The position numbers were made by a program, and so were the translations under genes. A DNA stretch of 64,000 nt from CAWJMD01 sp963843835 (GTDB lineage: Bacteria > Actinomycetota > Actinomycetes > Actinomycetales > CAWJMD01). The stretch covers positions 186,001 to 250,000 of the forward strand of contig CAWJMD010000004.1 of assembly GCA_963843835.1 (NCBI GenBank), written 5' to 3'. Under the pieces are notes generated by a model. The model did no database searches and was not told where the DNA came from. It saw only the letters and a program-made list of their open reading frames with translations. Shown piece after piece: positions 8,851-17,129 of this stretch (position 1 is its first letter; every line of letters starts with the position of its first letter).

Positions 8851-9546
8851 TCAGAAGAGCCGCGACTCGCTGTCGTCCACGCCGCGCAGCGCGTCGTAGT
8901 CGAGCACGAGGCACTCGATGCCGCGGTCGGCGGCCAGCACGCGGGCCTGCGGCTTGATCTCCTGCGCGGCGAACACGCCCCGGACGGGGGCCAGCAGGGG
9001 GTCGCGGTTGAGCAGCTCGAGGTACCGGGTGAGCTGCTCGACCCCGTCGATCTCGCCGCGGCGCTTGATCTCGACGGCGACGGCCACGCCACCGCGGTCG
9101 CGGGCCAGGATGTCGACCGGGCCGATCGCGGTCGGGTACTCGCGGCGCACGAGGGTGTGGCCCGTGCCGAGTACCTCGATCTGCTCGGCGAGCAGGCGCT
9201 GCAGGTGCGCCTCGACGCCGTCCTTGACCAGGCCGGGGTCGACCCCGAGCTCGTGGGCCGAGTCGTGCAGCACCTCGTGCAGGCTGACGACGAGCCGGTC
9301 CTCGTTCTTGGTGTGCTGGACGGTCCAGACCGCGACGACCCCCGTCTCGGCCTGCTCGTCCGTGGGCACGCTCTCGACCAGCGTGCACGGCGGGCTCATC
9401 CAGTTCAGCGGCTTGTACGAGCCGCCGTCGGAGTGGACCAGCACGCTGCCGTCGGCCTTGACCAGCAGCAGCCGGGTCGCCAGCGGGAGGTGGGCGGTGA
9501 GTCGGCCGACGTAGTCGACGGAGCAGCGGGAGATCACCAGGCGCAC
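8851..9546 (-). CDS. nucS: Endonuclease NucS (mismatch-specific)
   Basis: 231 residues, the usual length. The opening MRLVISRCSVDYVGRLTAHL is the conserved NucS N-terminal DNA-binding region. The RecB-like nuclease core shows PVDILARD, VAVEIKRRGEIDG and EQLTRYLELLNRD, giving the Asp-Glu-X-Lys catalytic set. In actinobacteria NucS cleaves mismatched DNA and replaces MutS/MutL repair. GTG start at 9546. It stands alone between a membrane protein gene (same strand, 15 bases upstream) and a convergent acetyltransferase. A clear actinobacterial or archaeal marker. Confidence 0.95.
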   Translation of the reverse strand: MRLVISRCSVDYVGRLTAHLPLATRLLLVKADGSVLVHSDGGSYKPLNWMSPPCTLVESVPTDEQAETGVVAVWTVQHTKNEDRLVVSLHEVLHDSAHELGVDPGLVKDGVEAHLQRLLAEQIEVLGTGHTLVRREYPTAIGPVDILARDRGGVAVAVEIKRRGEIDGVEQLTRYLELLNRDPLLAPVRGVFAAQEIKPQARVLAADRGIECLVLDYDALRGVDDSESRLF

Positions 9547-9561
9547 GAGGGGTGAGCGTAG

Positions 9562-10242
9562 TCAGTCCTCGAAGTAGGTGACCCGGGTGACCACCAGGAG
9601 CCGAACCCCCGTGCCCCCGGTGAACGCCTGTTCGAGACCCGGCACGTCGCCGGCCTGCGCCGCCCAGTCCGCGTAGACCGGCCGCGGCAGGTAGATCGGC
9701 ATGGCGGTGCGTGTGCTGACGGCGACCTCCAGCACGGCGCCCGGATCGCCACCGGAGAAGCGCAGAACGGACTCGTCGCCTTCCCTCGTCGGGTACGGGC
9801 GTGAGACGTCACGCGCCCACCCGGCGTCCACCAGCGCTGGCTCGACCGCTCCTGCGGCATCGGTGAACGAGGCCGACGGCGCAAGCTGCAGGGCTGACAC
9901 CGCCGTCCTGTCGCAGCTCAAGGTGTAGCCGTCGTGGCGCTTCCAGTCGTTGTGGCCCTCGGTGCAGGTGTCCACCTCGGTGTCCGCGAGTACCCGACCA
10001 CCTGTCGCCGCGATCACCTGACGGAGCGCGTCGTCGTGACGGGAGCGGGTGCGCTCGACCGAGTCGTCCCGAGCGGCGACGACCCGGGAGTCGAGAGGCT
10101 GTGCGCTCGGGCGGATCCCGTCCCATCCGCCGGAGAAGCTCCAGATGAACAGGAGCCCGGCGGCCAGGGGTACCCCGACGACCACGGCCGCCACGACCAG
10201 CGCGACGCGGAGCCAGCGGCGGCGTGTGCTCGGGATGCTCAT
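9562..10242 (-). CDS. Hypothetical single-pass membrane/secreted protein
   Basis: 226 residues. A short basic leader (STRRRWLR) precedes one hydrophobic segment (about residues 11-34), then about 190 polar residues outside the membrane with two Cys (DTCTEG and LSCDRT) that could form a disulfide. I recognise no catalytic motif. ATG start at 10242. It ends 15 bases before the nucS start on the same strand and may be co-transcribed with it, though nothing suggests a repair role. Function unknown. Confidence 0.6.
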   Translation of the reverse strand: MSIPSTRRRWLRVALVVAAVVVGVPLAAGLLFIWSFSGGWDGIRPSAQPLDSRVVAARDDSVERTRSRHDDALRQVIAATGGRVLADTEVDTCTEGHNDWKRHDGYTLSCDRTAVSALQLAPSASFTDAAGAVEPALVDAGWARDVSRPYPTREGDESVLRFSGGDPGAVLEVAVSTRTAMPIYLPRPVYADWAAQAGDVPGLEQAFTGGTGVRLLVVTRVTYFED

Positions 10243-10441
10243 GTCCTCACCATCGTCGACGCACGTGGGTCGGCACCTGAGCGGCCCTACTCAGGAGTTC
10301 CCCCGGGTGTGACGACCGCGACCCCTGCCGTCCCTGTCGGTCATGCGAGCCCCTCTGCGAGGATGCCCCGCAGGTCAGGGTGGGGCGACGGCGGCGCGAG
10401 CAGCCACGCCTCCCACCGCAGAGCACGAACGAGGAGCCGTG

Positions 10442-12223
10442 ATGACGCGCGAGTTCGCCAGGGTCGGTGTGGTCGGTCTGGGCACGATGGGGGCCGGCAT
10501 CGCCGAGGTCTTCGCCCGGAACGGCTTGCAGGTCGTCGCCTTCGAGCCGGACGAGGACGGTCTCGAGCGCGGACGCGCCCACCTCGACCAGTCCACTGGA
10601 CGCGCGGTGGCGCGAGGCAAGCTCAGCGAGGAGGCGCAGGCCGAGCTCGTGGGGCGGGTCACCTTCACCAGCGACATGGCCGACTTCGCCGACTGCGAGC
10701 TGGTGGTCGAGGCGGTCCCCGAGCACCTCGACCTCAAGCGGGAGATCTTCGCGGCGCTCGACGGCATCGTGAAGCCCGACGCCGTCCTGGCCACCAACAC
10801 CTCGAGCCTCTCGGTCACCGAGATCTCGGTCGCCACCCACAACCCGCGCCGGGTCGTCGGCATGCACTTCTTCAACCCCGCCCCGGTGCTGAAGTTCGTC
10901 GAGGTGATCCGGACGGTCGTGACCGAGGACGACGTCATCGACGACGTCACGGCGCTCGCCGCGCGCCTCGGCAAGATGCCGGTCGTCGTGCGCGACAAGG
11001 CCGGCTTCATCGCCAACGCGCTGCTGTTCGGCTACCTCAACCACGCGGTCTCCATGTACGAGTCCCACTACGCGTCGCGCGAGGACATCGACGCGGCCAT
11101 GACGCTGGGCTGCGGCCTGCCGATGGGCCCGCTCGCACTGATGGACCTGATCGGCCTCGACACCGCGTACGAGATCCTCGACACGATGTACAAGCAGGGC
11201 CGCGAGCGCCTGCACGCGCCCAGCCCGATCCTCAAGCAGATGGTCACCGCGGGTCTCAAGGGACGCAAGAGCGGGCGTGGCTTCTACACGTACGCGGAGC
11301 CGGGGTCCTCGAAGGTGGTCGCCGACGCGCTGACCCCGGGCGAGGCGGACGGTGCCGGCCCGGCCCTGCGCACGGTGCGCACGGTCGGCGTGGTCGGGTC
11401 GGGCACGATGGCGAGCGGCATCGCCGAGGTGTTCGCGAAGGCCGGCTACGACGTGGTCGTCGTGGCCCGCAGCGCCGACAAGGCCGGCGCGGTGCAGGCC
11501 CGCATCTCCAAGAGCCTCGACAAGGCGGTCGGTCGCGGCAAGATCGACGCCGCCGACGCGGACGCGGCCCGAGCACGCGTGAGCGGGACCACGGCCCTGG
11601 ACGACCTGCGCGACGTCGACCTCGTCGTGGAGGCCGTCGTGGAGGACCTGGGCGTCAAGCACACCCTGTTCTCGAACCTCGACGACATCTGCAAGCCGGA
11701 CGCGATCCTGGCGACCACCACCTCGTCCCTGCCCGTCGTCGAGTGCGCGGCCGCCACCGGGCGCCCCCGCGACGTGATCGGGATGCACTTCTTCAACCCC
11801 GCGCAGGTGATGTCCCTCGTCGAGGTGGTCAGCACGGTGTCGACGGCGGACGACGTCGCCGCGACCGTGGTCGACGTGTGCGAGAAGCTCGGCAAGCACC
11901 CGGTGCGCTGCGCCGACCGCTCGGGGTTCATCGTCAACGCCCTGCTGTTCCCCTACCTCAACGACGCGGTGAAGATGCTGGAGGCCCACTACGCGACCGC
12001 CGACGACATCGACACCGCGATGAAGACGGGCTGCGGTTACCCGATGGGGCCGTTCGAGCTGCTCGACGTGGTGGGCCTCGACGTCTCCCTGGCCATCGAG
12101 CGCGAGCTCTACCTGGAGTTCCGGGAGCGCGGCTACGCGCCCGCGCCCCTGCTCGAGCACCTCGTGACGGCCGGGTACCTCGGTCGCAAGGCGGGCCGCG
12201 GGTTCCGCACCTACGCGTCCTGA
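10442..12223 (+). CDS. Duplicated-domain 3-hydroxyacyl-CoA (3-hydroxybutyryl-CoA) dehydrogenase
   Basis: 593 residues, twice the usual single-domain length. Each half is a complete dehydrogenase. The first has VGLGTMGAGIAEVF, HFFNPAPVLKFVEV and KAGFIANALLFGYLN. The second (from about residue 315) has VGSGTMASGIAEVF, HFFNPAQVMSLVEV and RSGFIVNALLFPYLN. NAD-dependent oxidation of 3-hydroxyacyl-CoA in fatty-acid or phenylacetate degradation, or the reverse step in butyryl-CoA synthesis. ATG at 10442 with GAGGAG nearby. No thiolase or hydratase gene is adjacent, so the pathway is not fixed by context. Similar tandem fusions are known in actinobacteria. Confidence 0.88.
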   Translation: MTREFARVGVVGLGTMGAGIAEVFARNGLQVVAFEPDEDGLERGRAHLDQSTGRAVARGKLSEEAQAELVGRVTFTSDMADFADCELVVEAVPEHLDLKREIFAALDGIVKPDAVLATNTSSLSVTEISVATHNPRRVVGMHFFNPAPVLKFVEVIRTVVTEDDVIDDVTALAARLGKMPVVVRDKAGFIANALLFGYLNHAVSMYESHYASREDIDAAMTLGCGLPMGPLALMDLIGLDTAYEILDTMYKQGRERLHAPSPILKQMVTAGLKGRKSGRGFYTYAEPGSSKVVADALTPGEADGAGPALRTVRTVGVVGSGTMASGIAEVFAKAGYDVVVVARSADKAGAVQARISKSLDKAVGRGKIDAADADAARARVSGTTALDDLRDVDLVVEAVVEDLGVKHTLFSNLDDICKPDAILATTTSSLPVVECAAATGRPRDVIGMHFFNPAQVMSLVEVVSTVSTADDVAATVVDVCEKLGKHPVRCADRSGFIVNALLFPYLNDAVKMLEAHYATADDIDTAMKTGCGYPMGPFELLDVVGLDVSLAIERELYLEFRERGYAPAPLLEHLVTAGYLGRKAGRGFRTYAS

Positions 12224-12239
12224 CCGCCCCGGCCCGACC

Positions 12240-12905
12240 GTGACGCACCCGCTGGCCGACGTGCTCCGGCGCGCGGCCGCGGGTGCGCCGCCGCCGGCCG
12301 ACGGGGCGGTGGAGCTCGTCCCTCCGTGGCGCGAGCGCACGGTCGCGGTGGTTGCGCTGACCGGGCACGCCTACGTCGCCGCGGGGGACCCCTGGACGGT
12401 GCAGCGTCTCGAGGCCCTCGGTGCCGACGGCTTCGGCGGCGCCCACCATCCCGCGGTGGTGACCGCGCTCGCCGACGGAGGGGAGGTCGACAGCCTCGAC
12501 GTGCTCCTGGTCGGACGGGGGACCGGCGGAGGTGGCCCGCTCGTGCGTCGCCCCGACCTCGACGACCACCCGCGCGCTGCGCAGGGTCGCGTCTGGCGGG
12601 ACGACCTGGTCGCCTACGGCGATCCCGTCCCGGCCGGCGGCGCCGCCGGCCGGGGCGTGCTCACGCTCGGACGGGGAGTGGCGGGCCTGACCGAGACCAG
12701 CATCGAGGTCGCGCACCCTGGGCTGGGGACGGGACGCGGCCTGCTGGCCGACGGCCTGCGGCTGGTGCCGTTCGGCGACCCGGTGTGGGCGCGCGTGGCA
12801 CCTGGCAACGTGGCCAGCCTGCGGCTCTTCCTCGGCGCAGGGTTCGTGCCCGTCGCGTCGGCGCAGCTGGCACTGACCCCGCCACGCCCGCGAGCCGTGG
12901 AGTGA
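12240..12905 (+). CDS. GNAT-like hypothetical protein
   Basis: 221 residues, GTG start 16 bases after the dehydrogenase stop, so probably same transcript. The C-terminal third looks like a weak GNAT acetyl-CoA site: HPGLGTGRGLLADGLRL followed by NVASLRLFLGAGFVPV, the typical last strands of such enzymes. The N-terminal part is Ala/Gly-rich with no motif I know. Likely an acetyltransferase-like protein of unknown substrate; it could be catalytically inactive. Confidence 0.6.
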   Translation: MTHPLADVLRRAAAGAPPPADGAVELVPPWRERTVAVVALTGHAYVAAGDPWTVQRLEALGADGFGGAHHPAVVTALADGGEVDSLDVLLVGRGTGGGGPLVRRPDLDDHPRAAQGRVWRDDLVAYGDPVPAGGAAGRGVLTLGRGVAGLTETSIEVAHPGLGTGRGLLADGLRLVPFGDPVWARVAPGNVASLRLFLGAGFVPVASAQLALTPPRPRAVE

Positions 12906-12950
12906 GTCGTCAGGTCCGGAGAGCCACGATCCGGCAGGACCCGCCGCGCG

Positions 12951-13904
12951 ATGTCGACGGGGCGGTCACACCAGAAGTCGCTTGTGGTTTGCGACCCTGT
13001 GAGGCTTGATCGACTCGTGAGCATCGTGATGGCCGCACCTGATGTCGCTGGGCTGCGCGAGGCTGCAGCTGCGCTCAGGCAGTGGCAGTACGACCGAGCG
13101 CCGATGCAGCTGCACCCGGGCGACGTGGGCTTTCACTGGAGCAGGGGTCCTGAGGCCACGGCTGCTGCCCTGCGCGTGTGGTCCCGTGCCGAGCGGATCG
13201 TCGCTGTCGGTCTGCTGGACGGCCCACAGCTGCTCCGGATGGCCATCGACCCGGAGATGCAAGGCGACGAAGGACTCATCCACCGCCTGCTCGTCGACAT
13301 CACCGAGCCGGTGCGCGGAGTCCTGGATCCCGGCAGCGCGGTCGTCGAAGCACGCTGCGGCGACCTGCTCTCGCAGGCCCTCGTCGAACGGGGGTGGCAG
13401 TTCGACGAGCCCTGGACGCCCTTCCACCGCGACCTCTCCGGTCCCGTCGTCGACTGCGGTCTGCGCATCGAGACGATCGGCCCCGACCGCGCCCACGTGT
13501 GGGTCGGCGTCCACTGGTCGGCGTTCCGCGGCTCACCCATGGCCGAAGAGGACCGTCGGCGCGCGGTGGACCGCTGGCTCGCGATGGCCGGGAGTGCGCC
13601 GTATGCCGAGGCACGCTCTCTCGTGGCCTTCGACGAGCAGGACGACGCCGTGGCAGTGGCGGCCGTGTGGTCGGCTGGTCGCGGCCGTCCCGGGCTGCTT
13701 GAGCCGATGGGTGTGCACAGCGACCATCGGGGTCGCGGCCATGCCAAGGCCATCACGGTCGCTGCCGGTGCTGCGCTCCGCGAGATGGGGTCGTCCACTG
13801 CGATCGTGTGCGCCGAGAGCTCGAACGTGGGTGCCGTCGCGACGTATGCGTCATCTGGCTTCGAGCCGTTTCCTGAGGTTCGCGACCTACGACGGAACGA
13901 GTAG
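12951..13904 (+). CDS. GNAT-family N-acetyltransferase
   Basis: Up to 317 residues. The C-terminal half carries a good acetyl-CoA motif, GVHSDHRGRGHAKAITVAAG, followed by SSNVGAVATYASSGFEPF. The N-terminal half (HPGDVGFHW and onward) resembles a second, degenerate GNAT-like domain, as in two-domain actinobacterial acetyltransferases. The start is uncertain: ATG 12951, GTG 12999, GTG 13017 or ATG 13029; the residues before about 13017 have no family support. Acceptor unknown. Independent of the preceding gene (45-base gap). Confidence 0.7.
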   Translation: MSTGRSHQKSLVVCDPVRLDRLVSIVMAAPDVAGLREAAAALRQWQYDRAPMQLHPGDVGFHWSRGPEATAAALRVWSRAERIVAVGLLDGPQLLRMAIDPEMQGDEGLIHRLLVDITEPVRGVLDPGSAVVEARCGDLLSQALVERGWQFDEPWTPFHRDLSGPVVDCGLRIETIGPDRAHVWVGVHWSAFRGSPMAEEDRRRAVDRWLAMAGSAPYAEARSLVAFDEQDDAVAVAAVWSAGRGRPGLLEPMGVHSDHRGRGHAKAITVAAGAALREMGSSTAIVCAESSNVGAVATYASSGFEPFPEVRDLRRNE

Positions 13905-13935
13905 GGACGCACCTCCTCGCGGACAGGCCCTCGTC

Positions 13936-14451
13936 CTAGTTGAGCGCCGCGACGCCCGCGTTGAGCGCCGTCGCGAGCAGGATCCAGCCCAGGTGCGGGA
14001 CGAGCGCCCACCCCGCCCGCCGGTCGATCCGGAAGGCACGCACCACGAGGACGGCGACGAGCGCGTCGAGCACGACGATGACGCCCAGGCCGAGCCACAG
14101 CTGCTCGAACGCGAAGAAGACCGGCGTCCAGGCGAGGTTCACCGCGAGCTGGACCCACCACAGCCGCAGGGCCGACCGGGCAGCCGGGACGTCCTCGCGG
14201 CGCCGGTGGATCAGCCACGCCGCGACGGCGAGCAGGGTGTACAGCACCGTCCAGACCGGCCCGAAGAGCCAGTTGGGCGGAGTGAACCAGGGCTTGTCGG
14301 CCGCCAGGTACCAGCCGTCCACGCCCCCGGCAGTGGCCAGGCCACCGACCGCGGCGACGACCACCACGGCGACGGCGTAGAGGGCCAGCCGGCCCCATGC
14401 GCGTCCGCGGGCTCGGGTCGGCGCGCCGCGGGTGTGGTCGGTGCCGGTCAC
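13936..14451 (-). CDS. TspO/MBR family protein
   Basis: 171 residues with five predicted membrane helices, the TspO layout. Conserved motif WYLAADKPWFTPPNWLFGPV spans the first loop and second helix, and NLAWTPVFFAF lies in the third to fourth helix region. TspO proteins bind porphyrins and cholesterol-like ligands and affect tetrapyrrole or stress handling. GTG start at 14451, preceded by GAGGGTGAGGAG. Longer upstream reading lacks homology. Transcribed away from the sigma-factor gene. Confidence 0.88.
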   Translation of the reverse strand: MTGTDHTRGAPTRARGRAWGRLALYAVAVVVVAAVGGLATAGGVDGWYLAADKPWFTPPNWLFGPVWTVLYTLLAVAAWLIHRRREDVPAARSALRLWWVQLAVNLAWTPVFFAFEQLWLGLGVIVVLDALVAVLVVRAFRIDRRAGWALVPHLGWILLATALNAGVAALN

Positions 14452-14662
14452 CTCCTCACCCTCACAGACGCCGCGCGGCGCCGCCGCCCGAGCGGCCGCG
14501 CTCGGTACGGTGGCCCCGCTCCGGCTGCAACGCCGGAGCCCTCGTCTGCGTCGTTCAGGTGTGGCAGTGGCACTCGCGGACGGGGGAGCGGCGCCGACAG
14601 CGCCGTGGGCGCGGCGGAGGCCGGTGTCCGCGATCCGTCCCGACCCGGGGAGTGGCGCAGCC

Positions 14663-15178
14663 GTGGTGCACCAGCGCGAGCCGTCGCGCACCGGCACGGC
14701 TGAGGAGTTCATCGCCTCGCGTGGCCCGGCGCTGGTCCGGCTCGCTCGTGGCCTGCTGAAGGACCCCCACCACGCCGAGGACGTCGTGCAGGACGTGCTG
14801 GCCAAGGTCTGGGCCTCGTGGTCGCGGATCGAGCGGGCGGACGACCCGGACGCCTACGTGCGGCGCATGGTCGTCAACGCCTCGACCTCCTTCTGGCGCC
14901 GGGCAGTGCGCCGGGAGCGTCCCACCGAGAACGAGTGGCTGCCCGAGACCCTGGCCGCCGACCGGGCTGAGCACCACGCCGAGACCGACCAGATGCTGGC
15001 CCTCCTGCGACGTCTGCCGACGAAGCAGCGCACCGTGCTGGTGCTGCGTCACTACGAGGGACTGCCCGACGCGCAGATCGCCGACCTGATGGGCTGCTCG
15101 TCCGTCACGGTGCGCAGCAACGCCCACCGTGGGCTGGCGTCGCTGCGCGGGATGCTGGACGGGGGTGGGACCCGATGA
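14663..15178 (+). CDS. ECF RNA polymerase sigma factor, SigE family
   Basis: 171 residues from the GTG at 14663. Region 2 runs FIASRGPALVRLARGLLKD and AEDVVQDVLAKVW (about residues 14-50), then YVRRMVVNASTSFWRR. Region 4 contains LPTKQRTVLVLRHYEGL and the recognition helix IADLMGCSSVTVRSN (about 130-145). This matches the small 'SigE family' of actinobacterial ECF factors. The frame is open upstream to about 14432, but that part is low-complexity and overlaps the divergent tspO start. ATGA overlap with the next gene suggests a sigma/partner pair. Confidence 0.85.
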   Translation: MVHQREPSRTGTAEEFIASRGPALVRLARGLLKDPHHAEDVVQDVLAKVWASWSRIERADDPDAYVRRMVVNASTSFWRRAVRRERPTENEWLPETLAADRAEHHAETDQMLALLRRLPTKQRTVLVLRHYEGLPDAQIADLMGCSSVTVRSNAHRGLASLRGMLDGGGTR

Positions 15179-16071
15179 TCGCGCAGCACCTGGAGGAGCG
15201 ACTGAGCTCAGCGCTCGCCGACGGCCTGCGGGGGCACGAGGTCGATGTCGTCGCCCTCGTGGCGGGCGCCCGGGCCGGCGCCCGACGGGTGCGGCGCCGG
15301 CGACGGGCGGCCGCGGGGACGGCCCTCGCCGTCGCCCTGGCCCTGCCGCTGGGGGCGGTCGGGGTCTCGGTCCGGCAGCAACGTGACGGCTCGGCGGACA
15401 TCGCCTCCACCGCGTCGGAGACCGGGGTCGGGCCGACGACGTCGCCCACCACGTCGTCGAGCACCGTCACCGCGACGCCGGACCCCACGCCGCCTCCCGC
15501 CCCGGAGGTGGACCCGTCCACGCTGGGGCCGGGCGAGAACGCCGTGGAGGTCCCCCTCGACGTGCTGCCGGTGCAGGGCGACCTGCCGGTGCCGATGGTC
15601 GAGCTGGACTCGGCCGCCTACCGGCTGATCCCGGTGGCGATGGGGCAGGCGTGCAACCTCGACCGGTCGGGCACCGAGCCCGTCGCGGGCGCGAGCGACC
15701 AGTGGGCCGAGGAGAACAGCAACCGGCTCGACCAGCTCGACGTCAGCACCAACGTCACCGCCTACTCCCGCGGGAAGGGCGCGGGCGCCTTCGCGGAGGC
15801 CCGGGACGACACGGGGGCGTGCAGGTGGCTCGACACCGGGGTGACGACGGAGTTCACGACGGCGGCGGGGAGCGTCGCGTTCAGCCGGGTCGTACCCGAC
15901 TCGGGTGGGCAGCAGGCGGTCCAGACCGTCGTCTCGCTCGGGGACGTGCTCGTCGGGGTCCAGGTGACGGCGGCCCCGGCCGGGGTCGACGGCCTGACGC
16001 TCAGCCGGCAGCTCGCCGAGACCGTCGCGGCGCGCGTGGTCGGGGCCCGGGTGCCCGGCAGCGGCGGCTGA
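15175..16071 (+). CDS. Membrane-anchored partner of the ECF sigma factor (putative anti-sigma or sensor)
   Basis: 298 residues. A cytoplasmic N-terminal segment of about 40 residues is followed by a basic patch (RRVRRRRR), one transmembrane helix (about residues 45-62), a Thr/Ser/Pro-rich linker to about residue 120 and a roughly 180-residue extracytoplasmic domain of unknown fold with two Cys. Translationally coupled to the sigma gene (ATGA at 15175). The arrangement fits a one-pass regulator or surface sensor, but I see no zinc-binding anti-sigma motif HXXXCXXC, so anti-sigma activity is only inferred. Confidence 0.65.
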   Translation: MIAQHLEERLSSALADGLRGHEVDVVALVAGARAGARRVRRRRRAAAGTALAVALALPLGAVGVSVRQQRDGSADIASTASETGVGPTTSPTTSSSTVTATPDPTPPPAPEVDPSTLGPGENAVEVPLDVLPVQGDLPVPMVELDSAAYRLIPVAMGQACNLDRSGTEPVAGASDQWAEENSNRLDQLDVSTNVTAYSRGKGAGAFAEARDDTGACRWLDTGVTTEFTTAAGSVAFSRVVPDSGGQQAVQTVVSLGDVLVGVQVTAAPAGVDGLTLSRQLAETVAARVVGARVPGSGG

Positions 16072-16092
16072 CGCGTGACCCCCCGCCCGCGT

Positions 16093-16150
16093 CCTCTGAG
16101 TGCGAATGGTCCCTACACAGGTCCAGGTAGGGACCATTTGCACTCAGAGG
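16093..16150. terminator. Long near-perfect hairpin downstream of the sigma operon
   Basis: Inverted repeat with 24-base arms, 16093-16116 and 16127-16150, 10-base loop, one mismatch (G versus A in the GTGCgAATGG / CCATTtGCAC part). The core is AATGGTCCCTAC / GTAGGGACCATT. It begins 21 bases after the membrane-protein stop. No T-run follows. Probably a terminator; the length and near-perfection also fit a mobile palindromic repeat. Confidence 0.65.
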
Positions 16151-16219
16151 TCGGCCGGACGTCGAGCGCCGCCACGGCCCCCAGGCGCGGCCGTCCCACC
16201 CGGAGGGCAGACTGCGGGG

Positions 16220-16558
16220 GTGCCCCGCAGCAACCGTCCCCGCCGTTCGAGCCGTCCCGGGTCCGGTCGGAGGGTGGGCAGCGGCGAGGCTCCTGAGCGC
16301 GACCCCGGCCCCGTCCTGGGGGGGATGCAGCGCAGCGAGTCGCACGAGGACGGGGAGTGGGTCGTCCGACAGGTCACCGGTGCGTCGGCCACGCGGCCCT
16401 ACGTCTGCCCCGGCTGTTCGCAGCAGGTCGTCCCCGGCACGGTGCACGTCGTGGCGTGGCCGGCCGACTCGCTGATGGGTCAGGAGGCGGCGGTCGAGCA
16501 GCGTCGCCACTGGCACACGCCCTGCTGGCGGAACCGCACGCGTCGCCGCCCCCGCTGA
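16220..16558 (+). CDS. Small conserved actinobacterial 'ATP/GTP-binding' protein with Cys/His motif
   Basis: 112 residues from GTG 16220 (MPRSNRPRR, the usual basic start of this family). The core has DGEWVVRQVTG, YVCPGCSQQV, HVVAWPAD and RRHWHTPCW: CPGC plus HWHxxCW looks like a metal-binding knuckle. Homologues across actinobacteria are labelled ATP/GTP-binding without proof; no P-loop is visible here. Function unknown. The long hairpin lies upstream and carbonic anhydrase is convergent downstream. Confidence 0.75.
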   Translation: MPRSNRPRRSSRPGSGRRVGSGEAPERDPGPVLGGMQRSESHEDGEWVVRQVTGASATRPYVCPGCSQQVVPGTVHVVAWPADSLMGQEAAVEQRRHWHTPCWRNRTRRRPR

Positions 16559-16576
16559 CTCGGGGGCCCCGCTGAC

Positions 16577-17077
16577 TCAGAGGACCTGGCGCAGCTGTCC
16601 GGTCTGCAGGTCGTAGACGAAGCCGCCCACGGTGATGTTCGTCAGGTAGGGCCATGAGCGGATGCGCTGCACGTCCGCCCGCAGGGCGGCCTCCTGGTCG
16701 TTCGTGGTGAGGAATGCGATGCTGCGGGTGTCCGGTCCGCCGGCGTCGCTGACCTTCGCGTGGATCGCCTCCTCTCCGCCTGCGGCCATCGCGCAGCCCG
16801 TGTGCGCGACCACCATCACGCGGTCCACACCCAGGAGGTACGAGGCGAGCACCAAGGTCCGCAGGACGTCCTCGGTGACACGCGCGCCGGCGTTCCGCAG
16901 GATCTTCGCGTCGCCGGCCTTCAGACCCAGCATCCTCAGGGGGTCGATGCGTGAGTCCATGCAGGTGAGCACGGCCAGGCCGCGTGCGGCACGCGCCTCG
17001 AGCGCGGCCTGCTGGTAGCTGGAGGAGAACTCCTGGTTGGCGGTCAGCACGTCCGAGAAGGCGTTGTCGTTCGTCAC
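16577..17077 (-). CDS. Beta-class carbonic anhydrase
   Basis: 166 residues. Zinc ligands and the catalytic Asp-Arg pair are visible in LTCMDSRIDP (Cys and Asp, about residues 38-41) and VVAHTGCAM (His and Cys, about 92-95). Hydrates CO2 to bicarbonate. GTG start at 17077. The short size fits the actinobacterial type (about 160-170 residues). Single gene; its stop is 18 bases from the convergent small protein. Confidence 0.92.
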   Translation of the reverse strand: MTNDNAFSDVLTANQEFSSSYQQAALEARAARGLAVLTCMDSRIDPLRMLGLKAGDAKILRNAGARVTEDVLRTLVLASYLLGVDRVMVVAHTGCAMAAGGEEAIHAKVSDAGGPDTRSIAFLTTNDQEAALRADVQRIRSWPYLTNITVGGFVYDLQTGQLRQVL

Positions 17078-17129
17078 GCCGGGCAGCCTAGTTGTCGCAG
17101 TGCCGGGCGGCAGATCCGCGACCGCCCGC

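Noticed and set aside
9934..12243. A 769-residue plus-strand open frame overlapping the dehydrogenase gene
   Set aside because: Out-of-frame reading of the 3-hydroxyacyl-CoA dehydrogenase; strongly Arg/Gly-biased and without motifs.
13936..14805. Longer start for the TspO protein
   Set aside because: Residues encoded beyond 14451 are low-complexity and overlap the divergent sigma-factor gene; TspO homology begins just after the GTG at 14451.
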